DNA from: an uncultured Planctomycetaceae bacterium
GTDB lineage: Bacteria; Planctomycetota; Planctomycetia; Pirellulales; UBA1268
Length of the DNA stretch: 64,000 bases
Direction of reading: 5' to 3'
Assembly: GCA_903885565.1 (NCBI GenBank)
Contig: CAISJI010000188.1
Span: 1-64,000 of the forward strand
The position numbers were made by a program, and so were the translations under genes. Below, one piece after another: positions 53,620 to 62,703 of this stretch. The notes beneath the pieces are model-generated. The model did not search any database. It was not told the origin of the DNA and saw only the letters and a list, made by a program, of their open reading frames with translations. How positions within the stretch are numbered: position 1 is the first letter of the stretch; every line of letters starts with the position of its first letter.

Positions 53620-54669
53620 ATGAAGCCTCTACCGGCCAGAACCTTTTTCCGCTCTCGACAGGCATCGTCTCCGGCGATGCTGAACTTGATCCACAGCCTG
53701 CTGGTGGCTGCGGCGGTGGCTGGCCTGGCGGCCTGTGGCTCAGGCCTGGCGGTCGCTGCGCCGCCCGAGGCAGGCAGTCGCTGGGCACTCCGCGATGGCG
53801 ACCGGGTCGTGCTGCTGGGGGACACGTTTGTGGAGCGCGAGGGGGATCAGGGCTACATCGAAACAGCCCTGGTGGCGGCCTCTCCCGAGGCCACGCTCTC
53901 CTTCCGCAATCTGGGCTGGAGCGGCGACACCGTCTGGGCGGAATCGCGCGGCGTGTTCGACACCCCTGCCGAGGGCTATGCCCGGATGCTCGGCCTGGTG
54001 CGGGAACTCAAGCCGACCGTGCTCTTTGTCGCTTATGGGCGGAACGAATCGTTCCGCGGGCCGAGCGGTCTGCCGGCGTTCCATACGCAGCTGGCCAAGC
54101 TCTGCGATGACGTGCGCACGGCAGCGGCAGGAGATTCCGGTAACACGGTGCGGCTGGTCCTCGTCACACCCCATGGTTTTGAAAAAACTCCCCAGTCGCC
54201 CGATGCTCCCGCCCGCAACGAGACGCTCGCCCCGTTTGCGGCAGCGATCCGCAGCGTGGCAGCGGAGAAGCAGGCAGGGCTGGTTGATCTCTTCGCCGAG
54301 ATGCCGGCGGACTCTGCCACACCACTGACTGAAAACGGATCCCATCTTTCGGCAGCCGGATATGCGGCAGCAGCCCGTCTGTTTGTCGCCGCTTCCGGCG
54401 GCCGACAGCAGAGGCTGGCACCTGAATCGGCCGAGCACCTGCGGCAGCAGGTGGTGGCCAAGAACAGGCTCTTCTTCCACCGCTGGCGACCTGCCAACGA
54501 AACCTACCTGTTCCTGTTCCGCAAATATGAACAGGGGAACAACGCGGTTGAAATCCCTCAATTTGATCCGCTGGTTGAGGAGGCGGAGCGCACCATTCAG
54601 GCCACCGCCCGCCAGACCAGCCTGCCCACTCCAACCACCCCCACTCCTCCTGTTCCAGGACCCACCTGA
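53620..54669 (+). CDS. SGNH-fold lipoprotein-like protein with altered catalytic block
   Basis: 349 residues. The N-terminus has a hydrophobic segment with a lipobox-like LAAC (C39). SGNH-like blocks follow: block I is LLGDTFVEREG (Thr where the catalytic Ser stands), block II GWSGDTVW, block III VAYGRNES, and block V TENGSHLSAAGY. After the fold comes LFFHRWRPANETYLFLFRKYEQGN, then a Pro/Thr tail. In planctomycetes such proteins are usually encoded directly before PVC-type dehydrogenases, as here (1 bp gap). The missing Ser suggests binding or altered chemistry. ATG 53620 is used; ATG 53677 is an alternative. Confidence 0.78.
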   Translation: MKPLPARTFFRSRQASSPAMLNLIHSLLVAAAVAGLAACGSGLAVAAPPEAGSRWALRDGDRVVLLGDTFVEREGDQGYIETALVAASPEATLSFRNLGWSGDTVWAESRGVFDTPAEGYARMLGLVRELKPTVLFVAYGRNESFRGPSGLPAFHTQLAKLCDDVRTAAAGDSGNTVRLVLVTPHGFEKTPQSPDAPARNETLAPFAAAIRSVAAEKQAGLVDLFAEMPADSATPLTENGSHLSAAGYAAAARLFVAASGGRQQRLAPESAEHLRQQVVAKNRLFFHRWRPANETYLFLFRKYEQGNNAVEIPQFDPLVEEAERTIQATARQTSLPTPTTPTPPVPGPT

Positions 54670-54670
54670 C

Positions 54671-57600
54671 ATGTTGCTCCGCTCCTGCCTGCTCGCCTTC
54701 TGCTGCCTCAGCGCCAGCATGCGTTCTGCGCTGGCCCAGCGGGCTCTCACCGACATCCCCATGCCCGACACGGCCGCCGAACTGGCCGCCATGATGGTGG
54801 CCGAGGGCTATGAGGTGAATCTGTTTGCCGCCGATCCACTGATCAGCAAGCCCCTGCAGATCAATTTCGATCCGCAGGGGCGGCTGTGGGTGGCCTCTTC
54901 AAGCGTCTATCCGCAGATCAGGCCGGGGGAGGTGCCCAACGACACGGTGACGGTGCTGGAAGACCGCGACAATGATGGCGTTGCCGAAACCAGCACGCTC
55001 TTCGCCGATGGCCTGCACATGCCCACGGCTGTGCTGCCGGGAGATGGCGGCGCGTATGTCGCCAACAGCACCGAACTGCTCCATCTTTCTGATACCGATG
55101 GCGATGGCCGGGCCGATCTCCGCCGCACGGTGCTCTCCGGCTTCGGCACCGAGGATAGCCACCACATCATCCACACCTTCCGCTGGGGCCCCGACGCCCG
55201 GCTCTATTTCAACCAGTCGATCTATATCCACAGCCATGTGGAAACGCCGCACGGCGTCCGCCGGCTCAACGCTGGCGGGATCTGGCGGCTGCGGCCCGGC
55301 ACGCTCGATCTGGATGTTTTTTCCCGGGGCTTGGTCAATCCCTGGGGCCACGCCATCGAACCCTGGGGCCGGTCGCTGGCGACCGACGGGGCCGGCGGCG
55401 AGGGGATCTACCACTGCTTTCCAGGCGCCGCCTATCAAACCGCCGCCGGCACGCCGCGCATTCTCCACGGCATGAACTCCGGCTGCCCGAAATACTGCGG
55501 GCTGGAACAGATCTCTGGCCGCCACCTGCCGGAGGATGCCCAAGGGCTCCTGCTCACCAACGATTTCCGCGCCAACCGCGTCTGCCAATACCGGCTCGCG
55601 GACGAGGGCTCCGGGTTTTCCAGTGAAAAGGTCGCCGACCTGATCCATTCCACGCGGGTGTCGTTCCGGCCGATCGACATCAAGATGGGGCCCGACGGTG
55701 CCATCTACATCGCCGATTGGTACAACCCGATCATCCAGCATGGCGAGGTCGATTTCCGCGACGAGCGGCGCGACCGGGTGCATGGCCGGATCTGGCGCGT
55801 GACTGCCAAGGGCCGGCCCCTTCTGCCCCGCACCGATTTCACCAAGCTTTCCACTGCGGCGCTGCTGGAACAGCTCCAGAGGCCAGAGGGGCATGCCCAG
55901 GCGATGGCCCGCCGCGTGCTGTTTGAGCGGGGTGGCCGCGAGGTGCGCGAGGCCCTGCACACCTGGACCGCCGCCCTGCAGCCCGCCGCCGCCGATTTTC
56001 ACTTGCTGCAACTGGAGGCGCTGCGACTCTGGCAGGGGCTCGATGACGGCACAGCGGCCGATGTGCAACTGCCGCTGCTCAACGCTTTGCTCGCTTCGCC
56101 CGATCCGCGGGCCCGCGCGGCGGCCGCGCGAGTTGTGGTTGATTGGGCCGATCGGCTGGAGCAGCCGGTAGAAATGCTGGCTGCGAGCGTCGATGATCCG
56201 GAGCCTTGTGTGCGGCTGGAAGGTGTGCGGGCATTGGCGGCTCTGGGGGGCAAGCGCGCGGCGGAGCTTGTGCTCCACGCGGTCGATCATCCCCGCGACG
56301 ATGCCCTCGACTACGCCGTCTGGCTGGCGGCCCGCGAGCTGCAGGAGGCCTGGGTGCCGGCCGTCCTCGACGGCAGCTTTGCCGACGACGGCAAACTCTC
56401 GAGGATTCTCTTTGCAGTGCAGGCGGCGGAGACGACCGCGCCAATCCCACTCCTGGTGGCCCGCCTGCAGGCTGGAAGTGTGTCTGATGCCGATCGGCCG
56501 GCGCTGCTCGACAACGTGGCCAAGCTCGGCAGCCCCGCTCATCTCCGCCTGGCATTCGATGTGGCCAGCGGCTCAAACCTGCCGCCCCATCAGGCGGCTG
56601 TGCTGCTGGAGAAGATGCTCGAGGCGCATCAATTCCGCAAGGTGCAGCCGACAGGAGATCTTTCGGCGGTGGCGAAGCTCGTCGCCAGTCCGAATAAAGA
56701 ACTGGCTGTGGCCGCGATTCAGGCAGCGGCGGCTTGGCAGGTGACCTCAGCCGTCGAGACGCTTGAGCAGGTTGCCGGCTCCCCGGAGCAGCGGCTGGCC
56801 AGTCGGCGGGCCTGCATCACCGCACTGGGGCATCTCTCCGGCGATGCCGCCCACAGCGCGCTCAAAGCTCTGGCCCAGCGGCCGGAACTGGGAGAGGAGA
56901 TCGTGGGGGCCGCCTGCGCAGCTCTCGTACCCAGAAACGCTGCCGAGGCGGCCGATCTGGCGGCCGACTGGCTGGCCACGTCTCCGGGCGAGGCGGGACA
57001 GCGGGAGGTTTTCTCCGCTTTCCTGGCGACGAAACAGGGGGCCGATGCGCTCGCCTTGTCGCTGGCATCGAAGGGCCGCTCGCTGCCGGCGGCGGTGGCA
57101 AAAACGGGACTGCAGGAAGTGAGTGCCGCAGGTCGAGCAGAGCCGGCCCTCTCCGCAGCGCTTGAGGTATTTGCCCGGCAGGCAGGCGTTCCCCTCAGTG
57201 GCCCACATGGAATGGGGCCGGAGGAGATGGCGGCATTTGCCGAGCTGGTCATGCAGCAGGGAGATGCCACGCGCGGCGAGGCGATCTACTCGCGGGAGAA
57301 CATGCGTTGCGTCTCCTGCCACCGCATCGATCGCAAGGGGGGCAAGGTCGGCCCCAACCTCACCGCCATCGGCGCCTCCAGCCCTCTCGATTACATCATC
57401 GAGTCGCTGATTGCTCCGGCCAAGAATGTGAAGGAGGGCTACAACACGCTGCTGGTGGTGACCGAAGATGGCCAGGTGGTGACGGGCATTCCAGTGTCGC
57501 GCAGCCTGTCGGAACTGGTGCTGCGCGATGCCACCGATAAAGAAGTCCGCGTGGCGATTGCCGACATCGCCGAGGAAGCGCCCGGCACATCGCTGATGCC

Positions 57601-57676
57601 CACGGGCCTGATCGACGGTCTTTCGCGCGAGGAACTGGCCGATCTGGTGCGGTATCTGGCGCAGCTGGGCCGGTGA
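54671..57676 (+). CDS. PVC-type membrane-bound dehydrogenase with HEAT repeats and c-type cytochrome domain
   Basis: 1001 residues. Signal peptide (about 1-23, ending SALAQ). A beta-propeller dehydrogenase-type domain of the PVC group (about 30-420) has VNLFAADPLISKPLQINFDPQGRL, DRDNDGVAE, NPWGHAIEPWG and IKMGPDGAIYIADWYNP. HEAT-like helical repeats span about 430-830. A cytochrome c domain at the C-terminus has CVSCH (C880, C883, H884) and a probable distal Met in TSLMPTG. The cytochrome part is the PVC-type haem-binding domain (KVGPNLTAIGAS). Probably a periplasmic oxidoreductase for sugars or sugar alcohols. Co-transcribed with the preceding SGNH-like gene. Confidence 0.93.
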   Translation: MLLRSCLLAFCCLSASMRSALAQRALTDIPMPDTAAELAAMMVAEGYEVNLFAADPLISKPLQINFDPQGRLWVASSSVYPQIRPGEVPNDTVTVLEDRDNDGVAETSTLFADGLHMPTAVLPGDGGAYVANSTELLHLSDTDGDGRADLRRTVLSGFGTEDSHHIIHTFRWGPDARLYFNQSIYIHSHVETPHGVRRLNAGGIWRLRPGTLDLDVFSRGLVNPWGHAIEPWGRSLATDGAGGEGIYHCFPGAAYQTAAGTPRILHGMNSGCPKYCGLEQISGRHLPEDAQGLLLTNDFRANRVCQYRLADEGSGFSSEKVADLIHSTRVSFRPIDIKMGPDGAIYIADWYNPIIQHGEVDFRDERRDRVHGRIWRVTAKGRPLLPRTDFTKLSTAALLEQLQRPEGHAQAMARRVLFERGGREVREALHTWTAALQPAAADFHLLQLEALRLWQGLDDGTAADVQLPLLNALLASPDPRARAAAARVVVDWADRLEQPVEMLAASVDDPEPCVRLEGVRALAALGGKRAAELVLHAVDHPRDDALDYAVWLAARELQEAWVPAVLDGSFADDGKLSRILFAVQAAETTAPIPLLVARLQAGSVSDADRPALLDNVAKLGSPAHLRLAFDVASGSNLPPHQAAVLLEKMLEAHQFRKVQPTGDLSAVAKLVASPNKELAVAAIQAAAAWQVTSAVETLEQVAGSPEQRLASRRACITALGHLSGDAAHSALKALAQRPELGEEIVGAACAALVPRNAAEAADLAADWLATSPGEAGQREVFSAFLATKQGADALALSLASKGRSLPAAVAKTGLQEVSAAGRAEPALSAALEVFARQAGVPLSGPHGMGPEEMAAFAELVMQQGDATRGEAIYSRENMRCVSCHRIDRKGGKVGPNLTAIGASSPLDYIIESLIAPAKNVKEGYNTLLVVTEDGQVVTGIPVSRSLSELVLRDATDKEVRVAIADIAEEAPGTSLMPTGLIDGLSREELADLVRYLAQLGR

Positions 57677-57750
57677 GGGGAGGGGCTTGAGTGGCGGTCT
57701 GGAAGGCACCGGCGCTGACCACACACTGTAAAACTCTGTCTATACTGAAC

Positions 57751-57873
57751 TGTCTGTGGAAAAAGCCATCCATGGCCTTTTTCCAAGAAGTCGACCGCAG
57801 GAAACGCCGAGGGTTTCCTGGGTCAACACCCGCCGCGTCCAGCGGCGGATTACTTTATCCATAGCCTGTTAGA
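57751..57873 (+). repeat. Structured dispersed repeat, copy C
   Basis: Full-length copy. Hairpin 1 (57758-57784) is GGAAAAAGCCAT/ATGGCCTTTTTCC with one bulge. Hairpin 2 (57798-57820) has CAGGAAAC/GTTTCCTG and loop GCCGAGG, as in copies A and B. Hairpin 3 is CGCCGC/GCGGCG with loop GTCCA. The ends CTGTGGAAAAAG and CTTTATCCATAG can pair over about 10 of 12 positions. In hairpin 1 the second stem pair is C-G where copy A has T-A, a covariation. Confidence 0.8.
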
Positions 57874-57926
57874 GGATTCCTCAGATGATTGTTCTCGATG
57901 AGTTATTTTTTTTGCGGCGGGCCTGA

Positions 57927-58568
57927 ATGACTATTCCGGGGACACACGAGGCACAGGATCGGCTGATGGTCGGGTTTGCGCTCGATCGCCTGTGGTGTGA
58001 AACAATGGGACTCATCGACGGGGATTCAAAGGAGCGACCGCTGCGGCTGGTGGCGGAGGTTCTTGCCCGGGAGGGCGTGCCGTATGCCCTGATTGGTGGC
58101 GTGGCGGTGCAGATGCACACCGTGGAGCCGCGCAGCACGCTCGATATTGATGTCGCCGTGCCCCGTTTTGAGGATGTGCCTCGGGAGGCACTCCTGGCAG
58201 CGGGCTTTGAATATACCGGTCGCCATGCTCATAGCGACAACTGGCGGGCTCCCGGGAATGGGCCGCTGGCAACTCGCGTGGCTGTGCAGTTTTCCGCAGA
58301 AGATGTCGGTATCGCTGCAGCCGTCGCCCATGCCACAAGCGTGGTGCTCAAGGACGGCCTCCGCTTACAGGTGGCGACTGCGGCTGACCTGATCGTGCTC
58401 AAGCTGGCAGCTGCCGGGGAGCCGCAACGACGTCCAAGCAAGCGGGAGCATGATCTCGCCGACGTCCTCGCTCTGCTGGAAGAGCACCCCCAGCTCAGTT
58501 CGCCACAGCTTGCCGCCAGCGTGCGGGAAATACGCCAGCGGCTTTCCGATACCGGCCTCGGCGGATAA
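57927..58568 (+). CDS. Nucleotidyltransferase-fold protein (AbiEii/MNT-like)
   Basis: 213 residues. The DNA polymerase beta-like nucleotidyltransferase core shows YALIGGVAVQMH (G57-G58) and RSTLDIDVAV, where D73 and D75 are the likely metal-binding aspartates. After the core come helices with AADLIVLKLAA and RRPSKREHDLADVLALLEEHP, usual in AbiEii/DUF6036-type proteins, many of which are toxin components. There is no adjacent antitoxin-sized gene. ATG 57927 gives MTIPGTHEAQ. The gene is bracketed by a forward repeat copy (57751-57873) and a decayed inverted copy (58573-58612). Confidence 0.78.
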   Translation: MTIPGTHEAQDRLMVGFALDRLWCETMGLIDGDSKERPLRLVAEVLAREGVPYALIGGVAVQMHTVEPRSTLDIDVAVPRFEDVPREALLAAGFEYTGRHAHSDNWRAPGNGPLATRVAVQFSAEDVGIAAAVAHATSVVLKDGLRLQVATAADLIVLKLAAAGEPQRRPSKREHDLADVLALLEEHPQLSSPQLAASVREIRQRLSDTGLGG

Positions 58569-58572
58569 GCCC

Positions 58573-58612
58573 TGGCAGGCTGTGCGATAAAGGATCCGGC
58601 GCTGTGATCCAC
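58573..58612 (-). repeat. Decayed inverted copy F of the dispersed repeat
   Basis: The plus strand reads CTGGCAGGCTGTGCGATAAA, then GGATCCGGCGCTG. It matches the reverse complement of the right end of copy C (CTAACAGGCTATGGATAAAG, ATCCGCCGCTG) with few changes. Orientation is opposite to copy C, so the two bracket the nucleotidyltransferase gene. Confidence 0.45.
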
Positions 58613-58636
58613 CGTCATGATCCGGTTTTTACCGGC

Positions 58637-60040
58637 TCACGTTTCGCTCGGCTCCAGCTTCCCCTTGGCGGCGTCTTGTTTCGGTTTCTTTTCCGGGCTT
58701 GCCAGCGGCTCAGCCTGCTCGGCGTTCCAAGCGTCATGAAGCGTCTGAAGCTCCGCGGCCCGCTGCGGCTCGCTGGCTGCCAGGTCGTGCTGCTCGCCGA
58801 GATCCACGGCGAGGTTATACAGCTCCGGAGAGCCGCTGCCACCATTGGACACAACCAGCTTCCAGTCGCCGCTGCGCACCGCCCACTGCTTGCCGAAGCG
58901 CCAGTGGAGCGTGTCGTGCGGCCGCCCCGATTTCACGCCGGTGAAATAAGGAATCAGATCGACGCCATCGATGATCTGCGCGCCACCCCCAACCGGCTGG
59001 CCACAGGCCGCCAGGCAGGTCGGCATCACATCCAGATTCAGCACCGGCAGGTCATAGGTTTTTCCGGCGGGAATGCGTCCCTTCCACTGCACCAGAAACG
59101 GCACCCGCGGCCCTCCTTCATACGTCTGCGCCTTGAAGCCGCGCAAGCTTCCGTTGGTCGGCAGCGTGCCTGCCCGCGGGCCGCCGTTGTCGCCGATGAA
59201 GAAGATGAGCGTCTCCTCTTCCTCGCCGCGCGCCTTCACCGTCGCCAGCACACGGCCGATCGCGTCATCCATCGCTGCCATCATCCCCGCGAAGAGCTGG
59301 CGGTCGGGATCGGTGATCTCGGGAAATCGGTCGAGATATTTCTGCGGCGCCTGCAGCGGCTTGTGCTGCGCGTTGAAGGGGAGATAGAGAAACCAGGGTT
59401 CCTGTCCACGGGCCGTGAGCCAGTTCACCGCCCGATCGGCGTAGGCATCTGTCGTGTAGAAAGCTGGATCCTCGATCGCTACCACGTCGTTTGAGGTGCG
59501 GGAGTCAACAAACCTTTCGGGATGGAAGAAGGGGGTGTTTCCCAGCGTGCCGAAGAATTCATCGAACCCGCGACTGGTTGGGCGACAGGCGGCCGATTCG
59601 CCGAGGTGCCATTTGCCGATGCAGGTGGTGGCATAGCCCAGCGGTTTGAGCCGGGCGGCAAGCGTGGTCTCAGTCAACGGCAGACCCGGCCCCCCGGTCC
59701 TGGCCATCTCATTGAACTCGTGGCCAAAGCGGGTGGGATAGCGGCCGGTCATCAGGCCGGCCCGCGAGGGGCTGCAATAGGTGGCAGCGACATAGCCCTG
59801 CGTGCAACGCAGGCCGCCGGCGGCGATCGAATCGATGTGCGGCGTGGGAATCTGCCGGTTCCCCTGGCAGCCCGTTTCCGCCCAGCCCAGATCATCGGCA
59901 TAGAAAATGATGATGTTGGGTTTGTTGGGCCGCGGCGGGTCGGCCGCCAGCAGGGCCGTAGCCGCCGGCCCACTGCAGGCCAAAGCGACCAGCCATACGC
60001 AGCCTCGCCACACCCACCGCCCGATTGTTGCCTGTGCCAT
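58637..60040 (-). CDS. Type I sulfatase (arylsulfatase A family)
   Basis: 467 residues, exported (signal peptide about 1-33). The formylglycine-forming motif is CSPSRAGLMTGR with C89. Metal and substrate residues are seen in IIIFYADDLGW (D49, D50), FFIGDNGGPRAG and the later PFLVQWKGRIPAGK. The C-terminal domain shows HWRFGKQWAVRSGDWKLV. It hydrolyses sulfate esters, in planctomycetes mostly on algal or host polysaccharides, and needs a formylglycine-generating enzyme encoded elsewhere. ATG 60040 has GGGGAG 6 nt upstream. It is divergent from the UDP-xylose synthase gene. Confidence 0.95.
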   Translation of the reverse strand: MAQATIGRWVWRGCVWLVALACSGPAATALLAADPPRPNKPNIIIFYADDLGWAETGCQGNRQIPTPHIDSIAAGGLRCTQGYVAATYCSPSRAGLMTGRYPTRFGHEFNEMARTGGPGLPLTETTLAARLKPLGYATTCIGKWHLGESAACRPTSRGFDEFFGTLGNTPFFHPERFVDSRTSNDVVAIEDPAFYTTDAYADRAVNWLTARGQEPWFLYLPFNAQHKPLQAPQKYLDRFPEITDPDRQLFAGMMAAMDDAIGRVLATVKARGEEEETLIFFIGDNGGPRAGTLPTNGSLRGFKAQTYEGGPRVPFLVQWKGRIPAGKTYDLPVLNLDVMPTCLAACGQPVGGGAQIIDGVDLIPYFTGVKSGRPHDTLHWRFGKQWAVRSGDWKLVVSNGGSGSPELYNLAVDLGEQHDLAASEPQRAAELQTLHDAWNAEQAEPLASPEKKPKQDAAKGKLEPSET

Positions 60041-60138
60041 GATTGCTCCCCTAGAACCAGATTCACCGCGTATGATGGAACCCCATAGAATATAGAACTA
60101 CCCGAAATCGGCCCGCCTGTCTCTGGAACACCAACGTT

Positions 60139-61113
60139 ATGGCCTCGCTCAAGCGGATTCTCGTCACTGGCGGTGCCGGATTTCTCGGCAGCCATCTCTG
60201 CGAGCGACTCGTGGCCGACGGCCACGATGTTGTCTGCGTCGACAACTTCTTCACCAGCCAGAAGTCGAATGTCGCCCATCTGCTTGGCCACAAAAATTTT
60301 GAACTGCTGCGGCACGACATCATCCATCCGCTCTGGCTGGAGGTGGATGAGATTTACAACCTCGCCTGCCCTGCCTCCCCCGGCCACTACCAATACAACC
60401 CGATCAAAACGCTGAAAACGAGCGTGATGGGGGCGATCAACGTGCTCGGAATGGCGAAGCGCTGCCGGGCCAAGGTGCTGCAGGCCTCCACCAGCGAGGT
60501 CTACGGCGATCCGGAGGTGCATCCGCAGCCGGAGAGCTACCGTGGCTCCGTCAACACAATCGGTCCCCGCGCCTGCTACGACGAGGGGAAGCGGGCCGCC
60601 GAGACTCTTTTCATGGACTACCACCGGGCCAACGGCGTGAATGTGCGGATCGTGCGCATCTTCAACACCTACGGCCCCCGAATGCACCCCTTTGATGGCC
60701 GCGTGGTGAGCACGTTCATCCGCCAGGCACTCGCGGGGGAACCGATCACGATCTTCGGCTCGGGGCACCAGACCCGTTCGTTCTGCTACCGCGACGATCT
60801 GGTGGAGGGGATCATCCGCATGATGGACGCCCCGGATGATTTTTCCGGGCCGGTGAACCTGGGAAATCCGGGGGAATTCACGATCCGCCAGCTGGCCGAA
60901 AAAACGCTCGCCCTGACCGGTTCGAAATCGAAACTGGTGGAGAAGCCGCTGCCGGTCGACGATCCGGAGCGTCGCCGGCCCGATATCACGCTGGCCAAGG
61001 CCCGGTTGGGCTGGGAGCCAACGATCGAACTCGAAGCAGGCCTCACGCGCACAATCGAGTGGTTTCACTCGGTGAACATCGCCGATTTTCGGGCCCCGAC
61101 GCCCAACTACTAA
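60139..61113 (+). CDS. uxs: UDP-glucuronate decarboxylase / UDP-xylose synthase (SDR)
   Basis: 324-residue extended short-chain dehydrogenase. NAD-binding [18 protein letters not shown], active-site segment STSEVYGDP, catalytic YDEGKR (Tyr-x-x-x-Lys), and the UXS-typical [18 protein letters not shown] and [19 protein letters not shown]. It converts UDP-glucuronate to UDP-xylose for polysaccharide synthesis. It lies 13 bp ahead of the BNR-4 protein gene, probably in one transcript. Confidence 0.93.
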   Translation: MASLKRILVTGGAGFLGSHLCERLVADGHDVVCVDNFFTSQKSNVAHLLGHKNFELLRHDIIHPLWLEVDEIYNLACPASPGHYQYNPIKTLKTSVMGAINVLGMAKRCRAKVLQASTSEVYGDPEVHPQPESYRGSVNTIGPRACYDEGKRAAETLFMDYHRANGVNVRIVRIFNTYGPRMHPFDGRVVSTFIRQALAGEPITIFGSGHQTRSFCYRDDLVEGIIRMMDAPDDFSGPVNLGNPGEFTIRQLAEKTLALTGSKSKLVEKPLPVDDPERRRPDITLAKARLGWEPTIELEAGLTRTIEWFHSVNIADFRAPTPNY

Positions 61114-61126
61114 CGCAACGGGAATC

Positions 61127-62644
61127 ATGAAAAAAATATTTTTAAGCCGCTTCCTGCTCACGATCCTGCTCTGCGGCTGTGCGGTTGGAGCGAGTGCGGT
61201 CCTCGGCGAGCAATCTGTTTCCGCTGCCGATGTCGACTACTTCACTGACAACGGCCTCGACAACGCCGTGGCCTCGATTCAGCACCCCAGCGCCGAGCAG
61301 TTCAACGGCAATACCTACATCGCCTACCAGGGGCCGCACGAAGACCCTTATGTCTGCGTGTACAACCATGCAAAAAAAATCTGGCAGGGGCCCGTCAGGG
61401 CTGGTGTCAGTTGGCTGGGGCTCACGCCCGATCCCACCGATCGCAAGGATATCGACAACCACGGCAAGCCCGCACTCACCGTCGACTCCAAGGGCTACGT
61501 GCATCTCGTGTTTGGCGGCCATGGAGGCCTGCCCACTTTGGGCGAGAATCTCCACGGCACCCCCGGCAGCGGGCGGCAGATCCATGTTGTCACCAAGAAT
61601 CCGGAGGACATCTCGTCGTGGGAAGTGCTCGACAATATCGATCCGTTTGGAACCTATGACCAGTTTCTCAAAGTTGCCAACGGAGACCTCTACCTCTTCT
61701 ATCGTCACGGCTCGCATCGCAGCGACTGGGTGTATCAGAAGTCAACCGACGATGGCCGGACATTCGCGCCACCGGTGAGCGTGATCAAGCACAAAGCCCA
61801 GGAAAACGACCCCAACACCCACGATGCCTGGTACGCATGGTTTAACGCGGCCAACGGCGACACGATCACCGTTCAGTACATCTATCACCCCTGCCTGATC
61901 GAGAACCACAACAAGCAGAGGGTGAATGTCTACTACATGAAAATGAACTGCGCGGACGGCACCTGGGAGAATGCGGCGGGAACTGCCTTGCCGCTGCCTG
62001 TGACAAAAGAAACTGCCGACAGGCTGACGCTCGTCCACAACAGTGGCACGGCGAAAGTCAATCACGGGGTTTGCCGCGTCGACGAGACCGGCGCCCCTCA
62101 CATGTTCTTCAGGCACGCCGCTGGCTCGGTTCGGTACACCCGCTGGCTCGGCAATGCCTGGCAGGAGCCGACGGCAGTGGCGGGGCCCGAGACGGGAGGC
62201 CAGGACGGCGACATGGTCGTGGAATCGCCCACGGTGGTCTGGCTGCTTCTGAAAGGCAACCGGGCGGGGGGTGGCACGGAAGTCTGCTGGTGGAAAACCT
62301 CCGACGGCGGCCTCTCCTGGAAGCGGGAATCGACGCTGATCGCAGCCTCCCAAAAGGGCTATGGCCTGAGCGCCTTGGTGAGAAATCCACTGGCGGGAGG
62401 GCAGCCTGAAAGTCCGCATACGCAGGCCCAATGCATCATCGAAGAAAACGACTATGCCTCTCCGGCGGTCTACCGGAAGCTCTTCTTCTGGGGTGGAACG
62501 GGCTTCGTGGGCCGGCCCGAGGCGGAGGCTCAGGTCGTTCACAGCCACATCGAGGCCGAAAAGGAACTGCAGGGGAAGGCACCCGAGGGCACGCCGTATC
62601 AGCGGCGTCGCGAGAGAGTCCCCGCCAACCTCGGCGCCGACTGA
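61127..62644 (+). CDS. BNR-4 repeat exported protein
   Basis: 505 residues. N-terminal signal sequence (MKKIFLSRFLLTILLCGCAVGA), then a beta-propeller of the BNR_4 kind: NGNTYIAYQGPHEDPYV, KPALTVDSKGYVHLVFGGHGG, NGDLYLFYRHGSHRSDWVY, GAPHMFFRHAAGS, and BNR-box-like STDDGRTF and TSDGGLSW. Proteins of this type occur in polysaccharide-degrading loci and some relatives are lyases; no enzymatic residue can be named here. ATG 61127 closely follows the UXS gene. Confidence 0.83.
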   Translation: MKKIFLSRFLLTILLCGCAVGASAVLGEQSVSAADVDYFTDNGLDNAVASIQHPSAEQFNGNTYIAYQGPHEDPYVCVYNHAKKIWQGPVRAGVSWLGLTPDPTDRKDIDNHGKPALTVDSKGYVHLVFGGHGGLPTLGENLHGTPGSGRQIHVVTKNPEDISSWEVLDNIDPFGTYDQFLKVANGDLYLFYRHGSHRSDWVYQKSTDDGRTFAPPVSVIKHKAQENDPNTHDAWYAWFNAANGDTITVQYIYHPCLIENHNKQRVNVYYMKMNCADGTWENAAGTALPLPVTKETADRLTLVHNSGTAKVNHGVCRVDETGAPHMFFRHAAGSVRYTRWLGNAWQEPTAVAGPETGGQDGDMVVESPTVVWLLLKGNRAGGGTEVCWWKTSDGGLSWKRESTLIAASQKGYGLSALVRNPLAGGQPESPHTQAQCIIEENDYASPAVYRKLFFWGGTGFVGRPEAEAQVVHSHIEAEKELQGKAPEGTPYQRRRERVPANLGAD

Positions 62645-62703
62645 GGTCCGCCCAGCCATGCGCCGGTTCGCCGCCGCTGCGGGCTTTGAAGCCTCAGGCT
62701 GGC

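Noticed and set aside
54899-56542. 547-codon minus-strand frame opposite the PVC dehydrogenase
   Set aside because: Shadow of the dehydrogenase gene; no start signal or motif.
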